From Candidatus Zixiibacteriota bacterium (GTDB taxonomy: Bacteria; Zixibacteria; MSB-5A5; GN15; FEB-12), in contig JBFLZR010000011.1 of NCBI GenBank assembly GCA_040756055.1, positions 1 through 38,370 on the forward strand: 38,370 nucleotides of DNA, written 5' to 3'. Within the stretch, counting starts at the first letter, position 1. Every line of letters begins with the position of its first letter. The notes beneath the pieces were generated by a model that saw only the letters and a program-made list of their open reading frames with translations, searched no databases and was not told the DNA's origin. Position numbers and translations under genes: made by a program. Below are positions 18,152-26,174 of this stretch, in pieces.

Positions 18152-18937
18152 ATGAATATAGTCGTCTTAATCAAACAGGTTCCGGAGATAGCCCTCATTA
18201 AGGTGGATCAAGCCGCCAACGAGGTTGTGCTCCCACAGGGACCGGGAACGGTCAACCCTTTCGATGAGTATGCCGTGGAAGAAGCCCTGCGGATGAAAGA
18301 AAAGCACGGCGGCAAGGTGACGGTCATGACGGTCGGCACCGACAGGGCCGAATCCGCCCTGCGGGCATGTCTGGCTCTCGGCGTCGATGAGGCTTGCCTT
18401 CTCAGTGACGATACGTTCAAGGGCTCCGACCAGCAGGCAATAGGTAAAATCCTCTCCTGCGGCCTCAAGAAACTTGGCGAATACGACCTCATTCTGGCCG
18501 GCAAACAGGCCATCGATTCCGACTCCGCGCAGGTCCCCGGAGCTGTGGCCGCCGCACTGGGTCTGCCGCAGGCCATGTTCGTTAAGAAATTCGAGAGTGT
18601 CGGCGATGGTAAGGCTACCGTGTACCGCACGACCGAAGATGGATACGACGTGGTGGAACTGACCCTCCCCGCGGTAGTGTCGGTGGTCAAAGAAATAAAC
18701 GAACCGCGCCTCCCGTCGTTAAAGGGCAAGATGGCCGCGAAAAAGAAAGAGATCACCAAATGGAGTGCTTCGGATCTCGGTCTCGATGGCGCCGCGATTG
18801 GCGGCAATTCGAAGACGAAGGTCACCAAAGTGTCGCCTCCGCCGCCGCGCCCCAAGGGTGAGCTTATCGAAGGTGAGACGCCTGAAGAGATTGCCGGCAA
18901 GCTGTTCACCAAGCTCAGGGATAATCAGGTACTTTAA
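18152..18937 (+). CDS. etfB: Electron transfer flavoprotein, beta subunit
   Basis: The 261-residue beta subunit of an electron transfer flavoprotein, which passes electrons from acyl-CoA and other dehydrogenases to a quinone or other acceptor. The N-terminus MNIVVLIKQVPE and the internal NPFDEYAVEEALR, DLILAGKQAIDSDSAQVP and LPAVVSVVKEINEPRLPS segments are family hallmarks. ATG 18152 is chosen because AGGAG lies 5 bases before it. An upstream TTG at 18110 would add 14 unrelated residues. The usual partner etfA does not follow; a terminator comes immediately instead. Confidence 0.93.
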   Translation: MNIVVLIKQVPEIALIKVDQAANEVVLPQGPGTVNPFDEYAVEEALRMKEKHGGKVTVMTVGTDRAESALRACLALGVDEACLLSDDTFKGSDQQAIGKILSCGLKKLGEYDLILAGKQAIDSDSAQVPGAVAAALGLPQAMFVKKFESVGDGKATVYRTTEDGYDVVELTLPAVVSVVKEINEPRLPSLKGKMAAKKKEITKWSASDLGLDGAAIGGNSKTKVTKVSPPPPRPKGELIEGETPEEIAGKLFTKLRDNQVL

Positions 18938-18946
18938 AATAACGAA

Positions 18947-18971
18947 GCCGCCGCAAGGCGGCTTTTGTTTT
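18947..18971 (+). terminator. Intrinsic terminator after etfB
   Basis: GCCGCC (18947-18952), loop GCAA, GGCGGC (18957-18962), then TTTTGTTTT. A perfect six-pair stem with a stable GNRA loop. It lies only 12 bases before the cupin start codon. Confidence 0.88.
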
Positions 18972-18982
18972 ACCGGTGTCAC

Positions 18983-19363
18983 ATGTTGATCCGAAAATTC
19001 CACCACTGTCCCGAAATCGTCGCCGGCGATCACACCCGCCTGCGCGAGCTGCTTCATCCCGACAGGGATTACTCCTTTAACGGCCGCTACTCGCTGGCTC
19101 ATGCGGCGCTTGCCCCCGGCCGGGTGTCGAAAAAGCACCGTTTGAAAACCGATGAGGTCTATTTCATTATTTCGGGGTCGGGTCGGATGCATATTAATGA
19201 TGAGGTCGCTCAGGTCGAGAAGGGCGACGCCATAGATATACCGCCGGGGGCGATTCAGTGGATAGAGAACACCGGTGAAAGCGAACTGACCTTCCTTTGT
19301 ATAGTCGATCCGGCCTGGAAAGCTGACGACGAAGAGATTTTGGGGCAAACTGACGGTTGTTGA
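18983..19363 (+). CDS. Cupin-domain protein
   Basis: A 126-residue single-domain cupin. Motif 1 is around residues 46-70 (GRVSKKHRLKTDEVYFIISG) and motif 2 around 81-100 (GDAIDIPPGAIQWIENTG). Of the usual metal ligands His52 and Glu58 are present, but the second His of motif 1 is Leu54 and the motif 2 His is Gln92, so metal binding may be weak or altered. ATG 18983 is preferred over an upstream TTG at 18965 that lies in the terminator tail. There is no clear ribosome site. The substrate is unknown; this type includes sugar-nucleotide-like and mannose-6-phosphate-isomerase-like small cupins. Confidence 0.8.
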   Translation: MLIRKFHHCPEIVAGDHTRLRELLHPDRDYSFNGRYSLAHAALAPGRVSKKHRLKTDEVYFIISGSGRMHINDEVAQVEKGDAIDIPPGAIQWIENTGESELTFLCIVDPAWKADDEEILGQTDGC

Positions 19364-19411
19364 CAGCGATTAGCCCGCCGGGCAAAATATTTTCCGCCCC
19401 AAGTTTCAAAA

Positions 19412-19441
19412 TTGACATCTTCAACAAACAGCCGATATATT
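19412..19441 (+). promoter_or_regulatory. Promoter of the exported GATase-like protein gene
   Basis: TTGACA (19412-19417), 18 bases, then TATATT (19436-19441). Transcription would begin at about 19448, which is the A of the start codon, implying a leaderless message. Confidence 0.6.
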
Positions 19442-19447
19442 TATGAT

Positions 19448-21697
19448 ATGAAAAGGACTTCAATTTCGGCCCGATTCCGGCCGGGAATCCTGACAATCCT
19501 GGCTCTGGCTTTTTCTCTGTTAATGTTCAGCGCCTCCAATGCAGCGGCCAACGAACTCGTGAAGCATAGCCTTTGCGATGTGAGAGTGCTGTATTTGTTC
19601 GATGACCCGACGTCGATTGAGTGGCCGACGCTATATTATCTCAATGATGAGATCGGCTGCCGGATCGAACTGCTGACCGCATCGGAACGAGCGCGCGCCG
19701 GCAGTGACAATGCCGAGATACCGGACAAGGAAATTTATCTTACCAGAGCGCATTTTCCCGCCGGTGATTCGAGCGCCGTCTCGACTCTGATCGCCGACCT
19801 GTTTTACGATCGCCCACCAGATATTGTCATTTTTGGCGACAGGGGAGGAGATCCGCTGTTCGAACTGCTCAAAAGAAAATTAATCGAGAGAGCCCGGCCT
19901 GAAGACAGGCTTTTCAATATCCTCAAGGTGTACAGGAAATCACCCGACGACAACCGTCAGAAAGTATCGAGTGGCGCGATAGCTCTCAACAGCCGGGAAT
20001 TGTTTAACCGCTACCACGACCGCATGAAGCTCGAAATACCGGTTTTGTTCCCGCTTTTCGAGATAGATGGTTTCAAGGCCGCCAGACTTACCCGCTACGC
20101 GCTGCTTGAGAGCAATATGCCGAACGCGCCGTACGAGGACAACTTCATGTCCGGCATAGGACATCTTCGACTGACTTCCATCATCGACAGCGTCTTTGTC
20201 GACGGCCCCTTGAAGCAGACGATAATGAAGCAGGCGAGAAAATACGTTTCCAGTTTCAATGCGTCGAAGATTTCCGTCGGACAGACCAAGGTCAGCTTTA
20301 TAGTCGACGGTTATCGGGAGATGAGACAGTTGAGCCGCCACGAGTCAGCCATCGGCAGCATACCCGGATTTCAGCAGTACCTGCTGGAGTTGGAACGCAA
20401 GGCGGAGCTTGCCGCGCTGAAGGCAGTCGGGATTACGTGGGAAGGAAGAATCGTTCTGAGGGACTCTCCACACGGCCCCCGGCTGAAATTTATCGCGTCG
20501 GTTTCGGCCAACGGTCCCAAAGAGATCGAACTGAACGGCTTTACGTTCCATCCGTACTGGGATTCGGTCGCGGTCCCTCTCGACGAAACACCAAAAGTAA
20601 TCTTGCCGCATCAGTCCTACACCCGGGAGTTTTTCGTTGATATCGAAAGATCGTACCTCGACGGTGAGATACCGGATTCGCTTGAGTTCACGGTGGACGC
20701 CGCTTATGGACAGATTCCGCTCACCTTTACGAGCAAGATTCCGGTCTGGCAGGCGCCCGACCTCGAGATCGAATTCGAACCGGACTATTATTTCGTAAAA
20801 CCATTCCCCAGCCTGGAAATAGACAGGCTTGTGACAAGCTTGAATATGAAGGCGGTAATCACCAAGCCGTACGACTATGCCGGTATCGCTCAGCTGAACC
20901 TGCAGACTCCACGAGGCCTGTTTGCCGGAGCTTATCGCAAGGAACTTGAATTGGAAAAAGGCACCCTTACCGAGACAGTCAGGATCCCATTCACAATCTC
21001 GAATCTATTCGAACTGGGCATACAATATCAGACTATCGAGCTTTCCGTTGATGACAAACTGGTCGACGTCGACACGAGCCGCATCCGAATCGCCTCCTGT
21101 GATATTGCCGATACCATCAAGGTGGCTTTCATGCCCGACACGCTGGGAATGCTCGAGGATATCCTTCGCATGACCGAAGTAGCCTATCTGCCCCTCACGG
21201 ATCGCGCTCTGGTTACAGCGGACCTCGATGCCTACAATGTGATTGTCATCGGCTCGGGCAGTTTTCGCAACTATCCGTCATTTCACCTGATGAAGAACCG
21301 GTTCGAAGAATATCTTCGTCAGGGGGGCTCGCTGGTGGTGTTGGGGCAGCCCGATGACTGGCCATCCACGGTGCTTCCGGTCTCTTTCGTGCCGGTTATC
21401 GAGGTAGTTGATCAGCAGGATGTCGTCAACCGGATCCCCGGGGCCAACCTACTCGGCGGCCCATATCCTATATCGGAGAAGAACCTGCTCTCATCATTTT
21501 TCAAGAAACGTGATGTTTCACCGGCGGTCATTTCACCGGCGGAGAAAATTTATGTAACCCCTACGGGCGCAACGCTGCTGTCGGTGTCCCGATTGGGCGA
21601 TGGTCAGATTATCTTCTGCGGATTTCCTCTGCCTGAGATGATCTCCCGGCTTGACATCGATGCTATCCATCTTTTTGCCAATATCTTGAACTATTAA
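19448..21697 (+). CDS. Large exported protein with C-terminal amidotransferase-like domain
   Basis: A 749-residue protein I do not recognise as a whole. It begins MKRTSISARFRPG followed by a hydrophobic run and SNAAA, a standard Sec signal peptide cut near residue 34. Residues 40-150 have an alpha/beta look (DVRVLYLFDD, PPDIVIFGDRGG). The middle, about 330-550, is mostly beta. The last 190 residues (IKVAFMPD, DLDAYNVIVIGSGSFRNYP, FEEYLRQGGSLVVLGQPDDW, GDGQIIFCGFPL, HLFANILNY) resemble the class-I amidotransferase-like domain seen at the end of some PIG-L deacetylases; no catalytic Cys is evident. The start is set by the signal peptide and promoter; a TTG at 19412 would be inside the -35 box. 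It lies 53 bases before an ABC exporter pair. Confidence 0.75.
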   Translation: MKRTSISARFRPGILTILALAFSLLMFSASNAAANELVKHSLCDVRVLYLFDDPTSIEWPTLYYLNDEIGCRIELLTASERARAGSDNAEIPDKEIYLTRAHFPAGDSSAVSTLIADLFYDRPPDIVIFGDRGGDPLFELLKRKLIERARPEDRLFNILKVYRKSPDDNRQKVSSGAIALNSRELFNRYHDRMKLEIPVLFPLFEIDGFKAARLTRYALLESNMPNAPYEDNFMSGIGHLRLTSIIDSVFVDGPLKQTIMKQARKYVSSFNASKISVGQTKVSFIVDGYREMRQLSRHESAIGSIPGFQQYLLELERKAELAALKAVGITWEGRIVLRDSPHGPRLKFIASVSANGPKEIELNGFTFHPYWDSVAVPLDETPKVILPHQSYTREFFVDIERSYLDGEIPDSLEFTVDAAYGQIPLTFTSKIPVWQAPDLEIEFEPDYYFVKPFPSLEIDRLVTSLNMKAVITKPYDYAGIAQLNLQTPRGLFAGAYRKELELEKGTLTETVRIPFTISNLFELGIQYQTIELSVDDKLVDVDTSRIRIASCDIADTIKVAFMPDTLGMLEDILRMTEVAYLPLTDRALVTADLDAYNVIVIGSGSFRNYPSFHLMKNRFEEYLRQGGSLVVLGQPDDWPSTVLPVSFVPVIEVVDQQDVVNRIPGANLLGGPYPISEKNLLSSFFKKRDVSPAVISPAEKIYVTPTGATLLSVSRLGDGQIIFCGFPLPEMISRLDIDAIHLFANILNY

Positions 21698-21750
21698 TCT
21701 CCGGGAGTGTTATATTGCGTATCTGAGGGGAAGACCCCGGATAGGATGGT

Positions 21751-23520
21751 ATGACCACTAGCTCTGAAAATCCCAAGACAAATCTCTCGCAATTTTCTAC
21801 GGTAACGAAATACTTCGCCCGCTATAAGGGATATCTGATTGCCGGCGCCGCCGCCGTGGTGATGTCCAACGGGCTGATTCTTATCGTCCCGTATGTTTCC
21901 AAACTCGTTTTCGACGCCCTCGAAGCCGGCAAACCGATCTCTGTTATTCTCAAGTACGTTATTTTCGCCTTCGCTCTTGCCGTACTGTCGGGTGTGTTCC
22001 GGTTCATGATGCGCCGCACGATTATCTGGATGTCGCGGCACATCGAGTATGATTTGCGCGGCGAGATTTTCTCTCACCTTCTGAGACTGTCGCCGACATT
22101 CTATCACAATACCCGCACCGGTGATCTCATGGCCCGAATGACCAACGACCTCGAGGCGGTGAGGCAAATGATCGGGCCCGGCGTCATGTATATCAGCGAC
22201 ACTGTCATCAAACTCACGGTCTCTTTCGCGGTAATGCTTTTCCTTTCAACGAAACTTACCCTGTATGCGGTCATTCCGCTTGTCCTTCTGCCGGTGGCCG
22301 TGTACAAGCTGGGTAACATGCTGCACAAGAGATCAATGAAGGTTCAGGAGAAATTCTCCGAATTGACCGCCACCGCGCAGGAGAATCTCTCCGGCGTCCG
22401 GGTTATAAAGGCTTTTCGCCAGGAAGGCGCCGAAATACGAAATTTCAATTTGATGTCCAAAAGTTATATCTTCTTGAACATGGCGCTCGCGAACCTTCAG
22501 GGCGTCTTCATGCCCTCGATGCGGCTTCTGGCATCAGCGTCCTATCTGATTGTCTTTTACTTTGGCGGTCTGGAGGTTATCAAAGGCAATCTGGGCCTGG
22601 GCGATATCGTGGCGTTCTTCGCCTATCTGTCGATGATCTTGTGGCCGATGATCGCTATCGGATGGGTAACATCACTCTACCAGAGAGGGAAAGCGTCCCT
22701 TGAGCGCATCAATACCGTCCTGCAAACTGAGCCGCTTATCAGAGATGGTGACCACACGGGACACGATCAGCCCGTCGCCGGCAGGATCGAGATTCGTGAT
22801 CTCAGCTTTGGTTATAACGGCAACAGGGTGCTCGAAAACATAAGCCTTATCATCGAGCCCGGCCAGACTATCGGACTGGTGGGTAAGACAGGTTCGGGGA
22901 AAACAACGCTCGTCTCTTTACTGGCCAGACTTTTTCCGGTGGAACGGGGGAAGATATTCATCGATGGTGTGGATGTTAACGACTGGCAACTGGAAGCTCT
23001 CCGGCGTCAGATCGGTTTCGCCACCCAGGAACCGTTTCTCTTCTCCGATACGATCGCGGATAACATCCGGTTCGGATGTCAGGAGGCGGGCAGAGAGGCT
23101 GTCGTGGAGGCCGCTCGCATGGCCGACCTGATCAAGGATGTTGAGTCGTTTCGCAACGGTTTTGACACTATCGTCGGCGAGCGCGGTATCACCCTCTCAG
23201 GAGGACAAAAACAGCGTACCGCCATAGCACGGGCAATATTGCCCAAACCGAAAATCCTGATACTTGATGACGCTACCTCGGCTGTTGATATCGAAACCGA
23301 ACACCAGATAAACCAGCGGATCAAGCAGGTACTGGAAAACCGCACCTCGATTATTATATCCCACCGGGTATCCTCCGTAAAGGACGCTGACCTGATATTG
23401 TACCTGCACGAAGGACGAATTGTCGAGAAAGGTACGCACGAGCAACTCCTTCGGCTGGGCGGAGAATATGCGGAACTGTACCGTTCACAGCTGTTGGAGA
23501 TGGAGCTGGAAAAGTTATGA
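21751..23520 (+). CDS. ABC exporter half-transporter, degenerate-site subunit
   Basis: A 589-residue ABC exporter with an N-terminal six-helix domain (about 20-315) fused to an ATPase domain (about 345-585). Walker A is GKTGSGKTT (378-386), the signature is canonical LSGGQ (482-486) and the switch His is 538. Walker B reads ILILDDATS, so the catalytic Glu is replaced by Asp507. That substitution marks the degenerate-site subunit of heterodimeric exporters such as TM287/288 and BmrC/D. Ribosome site AGGATGG precedes ATG. It overlaps the next gene by ATGA. Drug or lipid export is likely; the substrate cannot be read from sequence. Confidence 0.93.
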   Translation: MTTSSENPKTNLSQFSTVTKYFARYKGYLIAGAAAVVMSNGLILIVPYVSKLVFDALEAGKPISVILKYVIFAFALAVLSGVFRFMMRRTIIWMSRHIEYDLRGEIFSHLLRLSPTFYHNTRTGDLMARMTNDLEAVRQMIGPGVMYISDTVIKLTVSFAVMLFLSTKLTLYAVIPLVLLPVAVYKLGNMLHKRSMKVQEKFSELTATAQENLSGVRVIKAFRQEGAEIRNFNLMSKSYIFLNMALANLQGVFMPSMRLLASASYLIVFYFGGLEVIKGNLGLGDIVAFFAYLSMILWPMIAIGWVTSLYQRGKASLERINTVLQTEPLIRDGDHTGHDQPVAGRIEIRDLSFGYNGNRVLENISLIIEPGQTIGLVGKTGSGKTTLVSLLARLFPVERGKIFIDGVDVNDWQLEALRRQIGFATQEPFLFSDTIADNIRFGCQEAGREAVVEAARMADLIKDVESFRNGFDTIVGERGITLSGGQKQRTAIARAILPKPKILILDDATSAVDIETEHQINQRIKQVLENRTSIIISHRVSSVKDADLILYLHEGRIVEKGTHEQLLRLGGEYAELYRSQLLEMELEKL

Positions 23521-25331
23521 GCGCGACCGGTTACCACGAAGAAGAAGTACTGGGAAAAGCCTATGATGCCCGCCTGATGCGGCGTCTGTGGAAATACTCC
23601 CGACCGTATCGATGGATAATCGTTCTCGCCGTCTCGGTGCTGGTAGTTAATGCCGTGCTTCAGACCTCGCTCGCCTTCGTCACCAAAAACGGTATCGACA
23701 ATTATATCATGAAAGGTGTCGCCGAAGGCTTCGAAAAAATAGCCCTGATCTACATGGCGATTACGGCCGTGCTGCTCGTGGCCAGCTACACTCAGATATA
23801 TGTGACCATGTGGCTGGGTCAGAGAATACAGCACGACATCCGCATGCAGATATTCCGCCATCTCCAAAGACTGCATCTGGGCTTCTTCGATAAAAATCCG
23901 GTAGGCAGAATGGTCACCAGGGTTACCAACGATGTCAACACGTTGAACGAGTTGTTCTCTTCGGGGGTGGTCAATATTATCGGCGACATTCTGATGCTGG
24001 TCTTCTTCGTCGCCGCGCTGGTGTATGTCAACTGGAAACTGGCGCTCGTGACTTTCGTCTCGTTGCCGCTGCTTGTGCTTGTGACTTTCGTGTTCAGGGC
24101 CAAAGCGCGCGATGCCTACCGCGTGGTAAGAATCAAATTGGCCCGACTGAACTCATTCGCGCAGGAGCATATCACCGGCATGAATATCATCCAGCTTTTC
24201 ACGCGTGAGGACACCACCTTCGGCAAATTCGACGATATCAACAAAGACCTCCGCGGCGCCCATTTTAGATCGGTTCTCTATTACGCCGTCTTCTATCCGA
24301 CTATCGAGATTATCGGGGCGATGTCGCTGGGACTGCTTTTCTATTATGGCGGCCGGATGATTGGTATGGGCAGCCTGACCTACGGTGAACTGGTGTTGTT
24401 CATCTATCTCGTGGAGCGTTTCTTCAATCCGATACGCGACCTGTCGGAAAAGTACAACATCCTTCAGGCGTCCATGGCGTCATCCGAGAGAATATTCAAG
24501 CTCATCGATACCGAACCGCTGATTGTGAGCAAGAGGACGGCCAAAAGAACCGGCGACTTTAAGGGCTCAATTGATTTCGAGAACCTGTGGTTTGCTTACA
24601 GCGATGAAGACTGGGTATTAAAAGATGTATCGTTTTCCGTTGCCGCCGGCGAAAAGGTGGCCATCGTGGGCGCCACCGGCGCGGGGAAGACATCGCTGAT
24701 GTCGCTGCTGTATCGCTTCTATGACTACCAGAAAGGCTCGATTAAGATCGACGGTATCGATATCAAAGACTATTCCATCAAGGCCCTTCGCTCCCACATG
24801 GGGCTCGTGCTGCAGGATGTCTTCATTTTCAGCGGAGATTACGCTCAGAATGTGCGGTTGCGCGATAGCCGGATTTCCGACAGGCAGGTGGACCAGGCTC
24901 TGGCCAGGGTCGGTTTCGACAGATTCATGAAAAATCAGTCGCAAGGCATACACACGGAAGTAAAAGAACGGGGAGCGACATTATCGACCGGGCAAAAACA
25001 GCTCCTCTCGTTCGCCCGGGCTTTGGCCTTCAATCCGGATATTTTGGTTCTGGACGAAGCCACCAGTTCGGTCGATACCGAGACCGAAACACTTATCCAG
25101 AGAGCACTCGATGAACTCCTGAAAGGCAGAACTTCGATAATAATAGCGCACCGGCTCTCGACCATCGAAAAGGCTGATAAGATTATCGTGTTACATCACG
25201 GGGAGTTACGCGAAATGGGCAAACACGAAGAATTGTTGAAAAAACAAGGCATTTATTATAAATTGTACCAGTTACAGTACAAAAGACAGGATGTCACGTC
25301 CGGCTCGCAGGCATCTGTGGCCGGCGGATAA
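23517..25331 (+). CDS. ABC exporter half-transporter, catalytic subunit
   Basis: A 604-residue partner of the preceding gene, same layout: membrane domain about 30-320, ATPase domain about 350-595. Walker A GATGAGKTS is at 385-393 and Walker B is ILVLDEATS with catalytic Glu514. The signature is changed to LSTGQ (489-493). Together with the LSGGQ of the upstream protein, this makes one complete ATP site and one degenerate site in the heterodimer. The ATG overlaps the upstream TGA, so the two chains should be made in equal amounts. Resembles BmrD/TM288-type subunits. Confidence 0.93.
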   Translation: MSATGYHEEEVLGKAYDARLMRRLWKYSRPYRWIIVLAVSVLVVNAVLQTSLAFVTKNGIDNYIMKGVAEGFEKIALIYMAITAVLLVASYTQIYVTMWLGQRIQHDIRMQIFRHLQRLHLGFFDKNPVGRMVTRVTNDVNTLNELFSSGVVNIIGDILMLVFFVAALVYVNWKLALVTFVSLPLLVLVTFVFRAKARDAYRVVRIKLARLNSFAQEHITGMNIIQLFTREDTTFGKFDDINKDLRGAHFRSVLYYAVFYPTIEIIGAMSLGLLFYYGGRMIGMGSLTYGELVLFIYLVERFFNPIRDLSEKYNILQASMASSERIFKLIDTEPLIVSKRTAKRTGDFKGSIDFENLWFAYSDEDWVLKDVSFSVAAGEKVAIVGATGAGKTSLMSLLYRFYDYQKGSIKIDGIDIKDYSIKALRSHMGLVLQDVFIFSGDYAQNVRLRDSRISDRQVDQALARVGFDRFMKNQSQGIHTEVKERGATLSTGQKQLLSFARALAFNPDILVLDEATSSVDTETETLIQRALDELLKGRTSIIIAHRLSTIEKADKIIVLHHGELREMGKHEELLKKQGIYYKLYQLQYKRQDVTSGSQASVAGG

Positions 25332-25334
25332 TAA

Positions 25335-26132
25335 ATGAAACCAAGTCAAACTGAACTGAGACAATACCAGACCTTCGCGCAGAAACTTGCTGCCGGGGCG
25401 GGGAAAATCCTCTCGGATGGCTTTCATCGGGGCAAGAAAGTCAAATTCAAGGGGCAGATTGACCCGGTTACGCAATTCGACCTGAAGTCGGAGAAATATA
25501 TCATCTCGGCCATCCGTAAGAAATATCCCGATCATGGAATTTTGGCGGAAGAAGGTTCGGGCTTTGATAGAGAATCGCCGTTTCGATGGGTTGTTGACCC
25601 GCTTGATGGCACAGTAAATTACGCCCACGGCTTTCCCGTTTACTCCGTTTCGATTGCTCTGGAGTATAAGAAGAAAGGCATCGTGGGAGTAGTTTATGAT
25701 CCCGAGGCAAATGAGTTGTATTCCGCGGCACGCGGACTGGGAGCAACCCTGAATAAAAAGCGTATAACGGTTTCTTCGCAACGGAGTCTCGAGCGTTCCC
25801 TTCTGGCGACAGGCTTCGCTTACAATATTCGCACGGCGCGAAAGAACAACCTCGGGATGTTCGCGCGTATGATGAAAAAGGCTCAGGCGGTGCGAAGACT
25901 CGGCTCGGCGGCGCTGGATTTGTGCTGGCTCGCGGCCGGGAGGCTCGATGGCTTCTGGGAGTACTACCTGCATCCATGGGACACCGCTGCCGCGGCTTTG
26001 ATTGTGAAAGAGGCCGGAGGCAAGGTTTCGCGTATAGACGGCGGGGAATACTCTATCTTTGACAAAGACATTTTGGCAAGCAATGGATATATACACTCGT
26101 CGATGAAGTCCGTGCTGACCGGTCGCGGTTAG
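25335..26132 (+). CDS. Inositol monophosphatase family enzyme
   Basis: A 265-residue Mg2+-dependent, lithium-sensitive-type phosphatase. The metal-binding motifs are all present: AEEGSG (71-76), VDPLDGTVNY (87-96, Asp88 and Asp91), and HPWDTAAAALIVKEAGG near residue 215. Possible substrates are inositol-1-phosphate, other sugar phosphates or 3'-phosphoadenosine nucleotides. The motifs fit the SuhB-like group best. It starts 3 bases after the ABC exporter stop, so it is likely in the same transcript. Confidence 0.92.
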   Translation: MKPSQTELRQYQTFAQKLAAGAGKILSDGFHRGKKVKFKGQIDPVTQFDLKSEKYIISAIRKKYPDHGILAEEGSGFDRESPFRWVVDPLDGTVNYAHGFPVYSVSIALEYKKKGIVGVVYDPEANELYSAARGLGATLNKKRITVSSQRSLERSLLATGFAYNIRTARKNNLGMFARMMKKAQAVRRLGSAALDLCWLAAGRLDGFWEYYLHPWDTAAAALIVKEAGGKVSRIDGGEYSIFDKDILASNGYIHSSMKSVLTGRG

Positions 26133-26174
26133 CTTTCGGGGCGGGCGGAAGAGACATACCTTTAAGAGGATGAT

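Noticed and set aside
19412-19447. Upstream TTG start adding 12 residues to the exported protein
   Set aside because: The TTG is the -35 box of the promoter, and the extra residues would precede a normal signal peptide.
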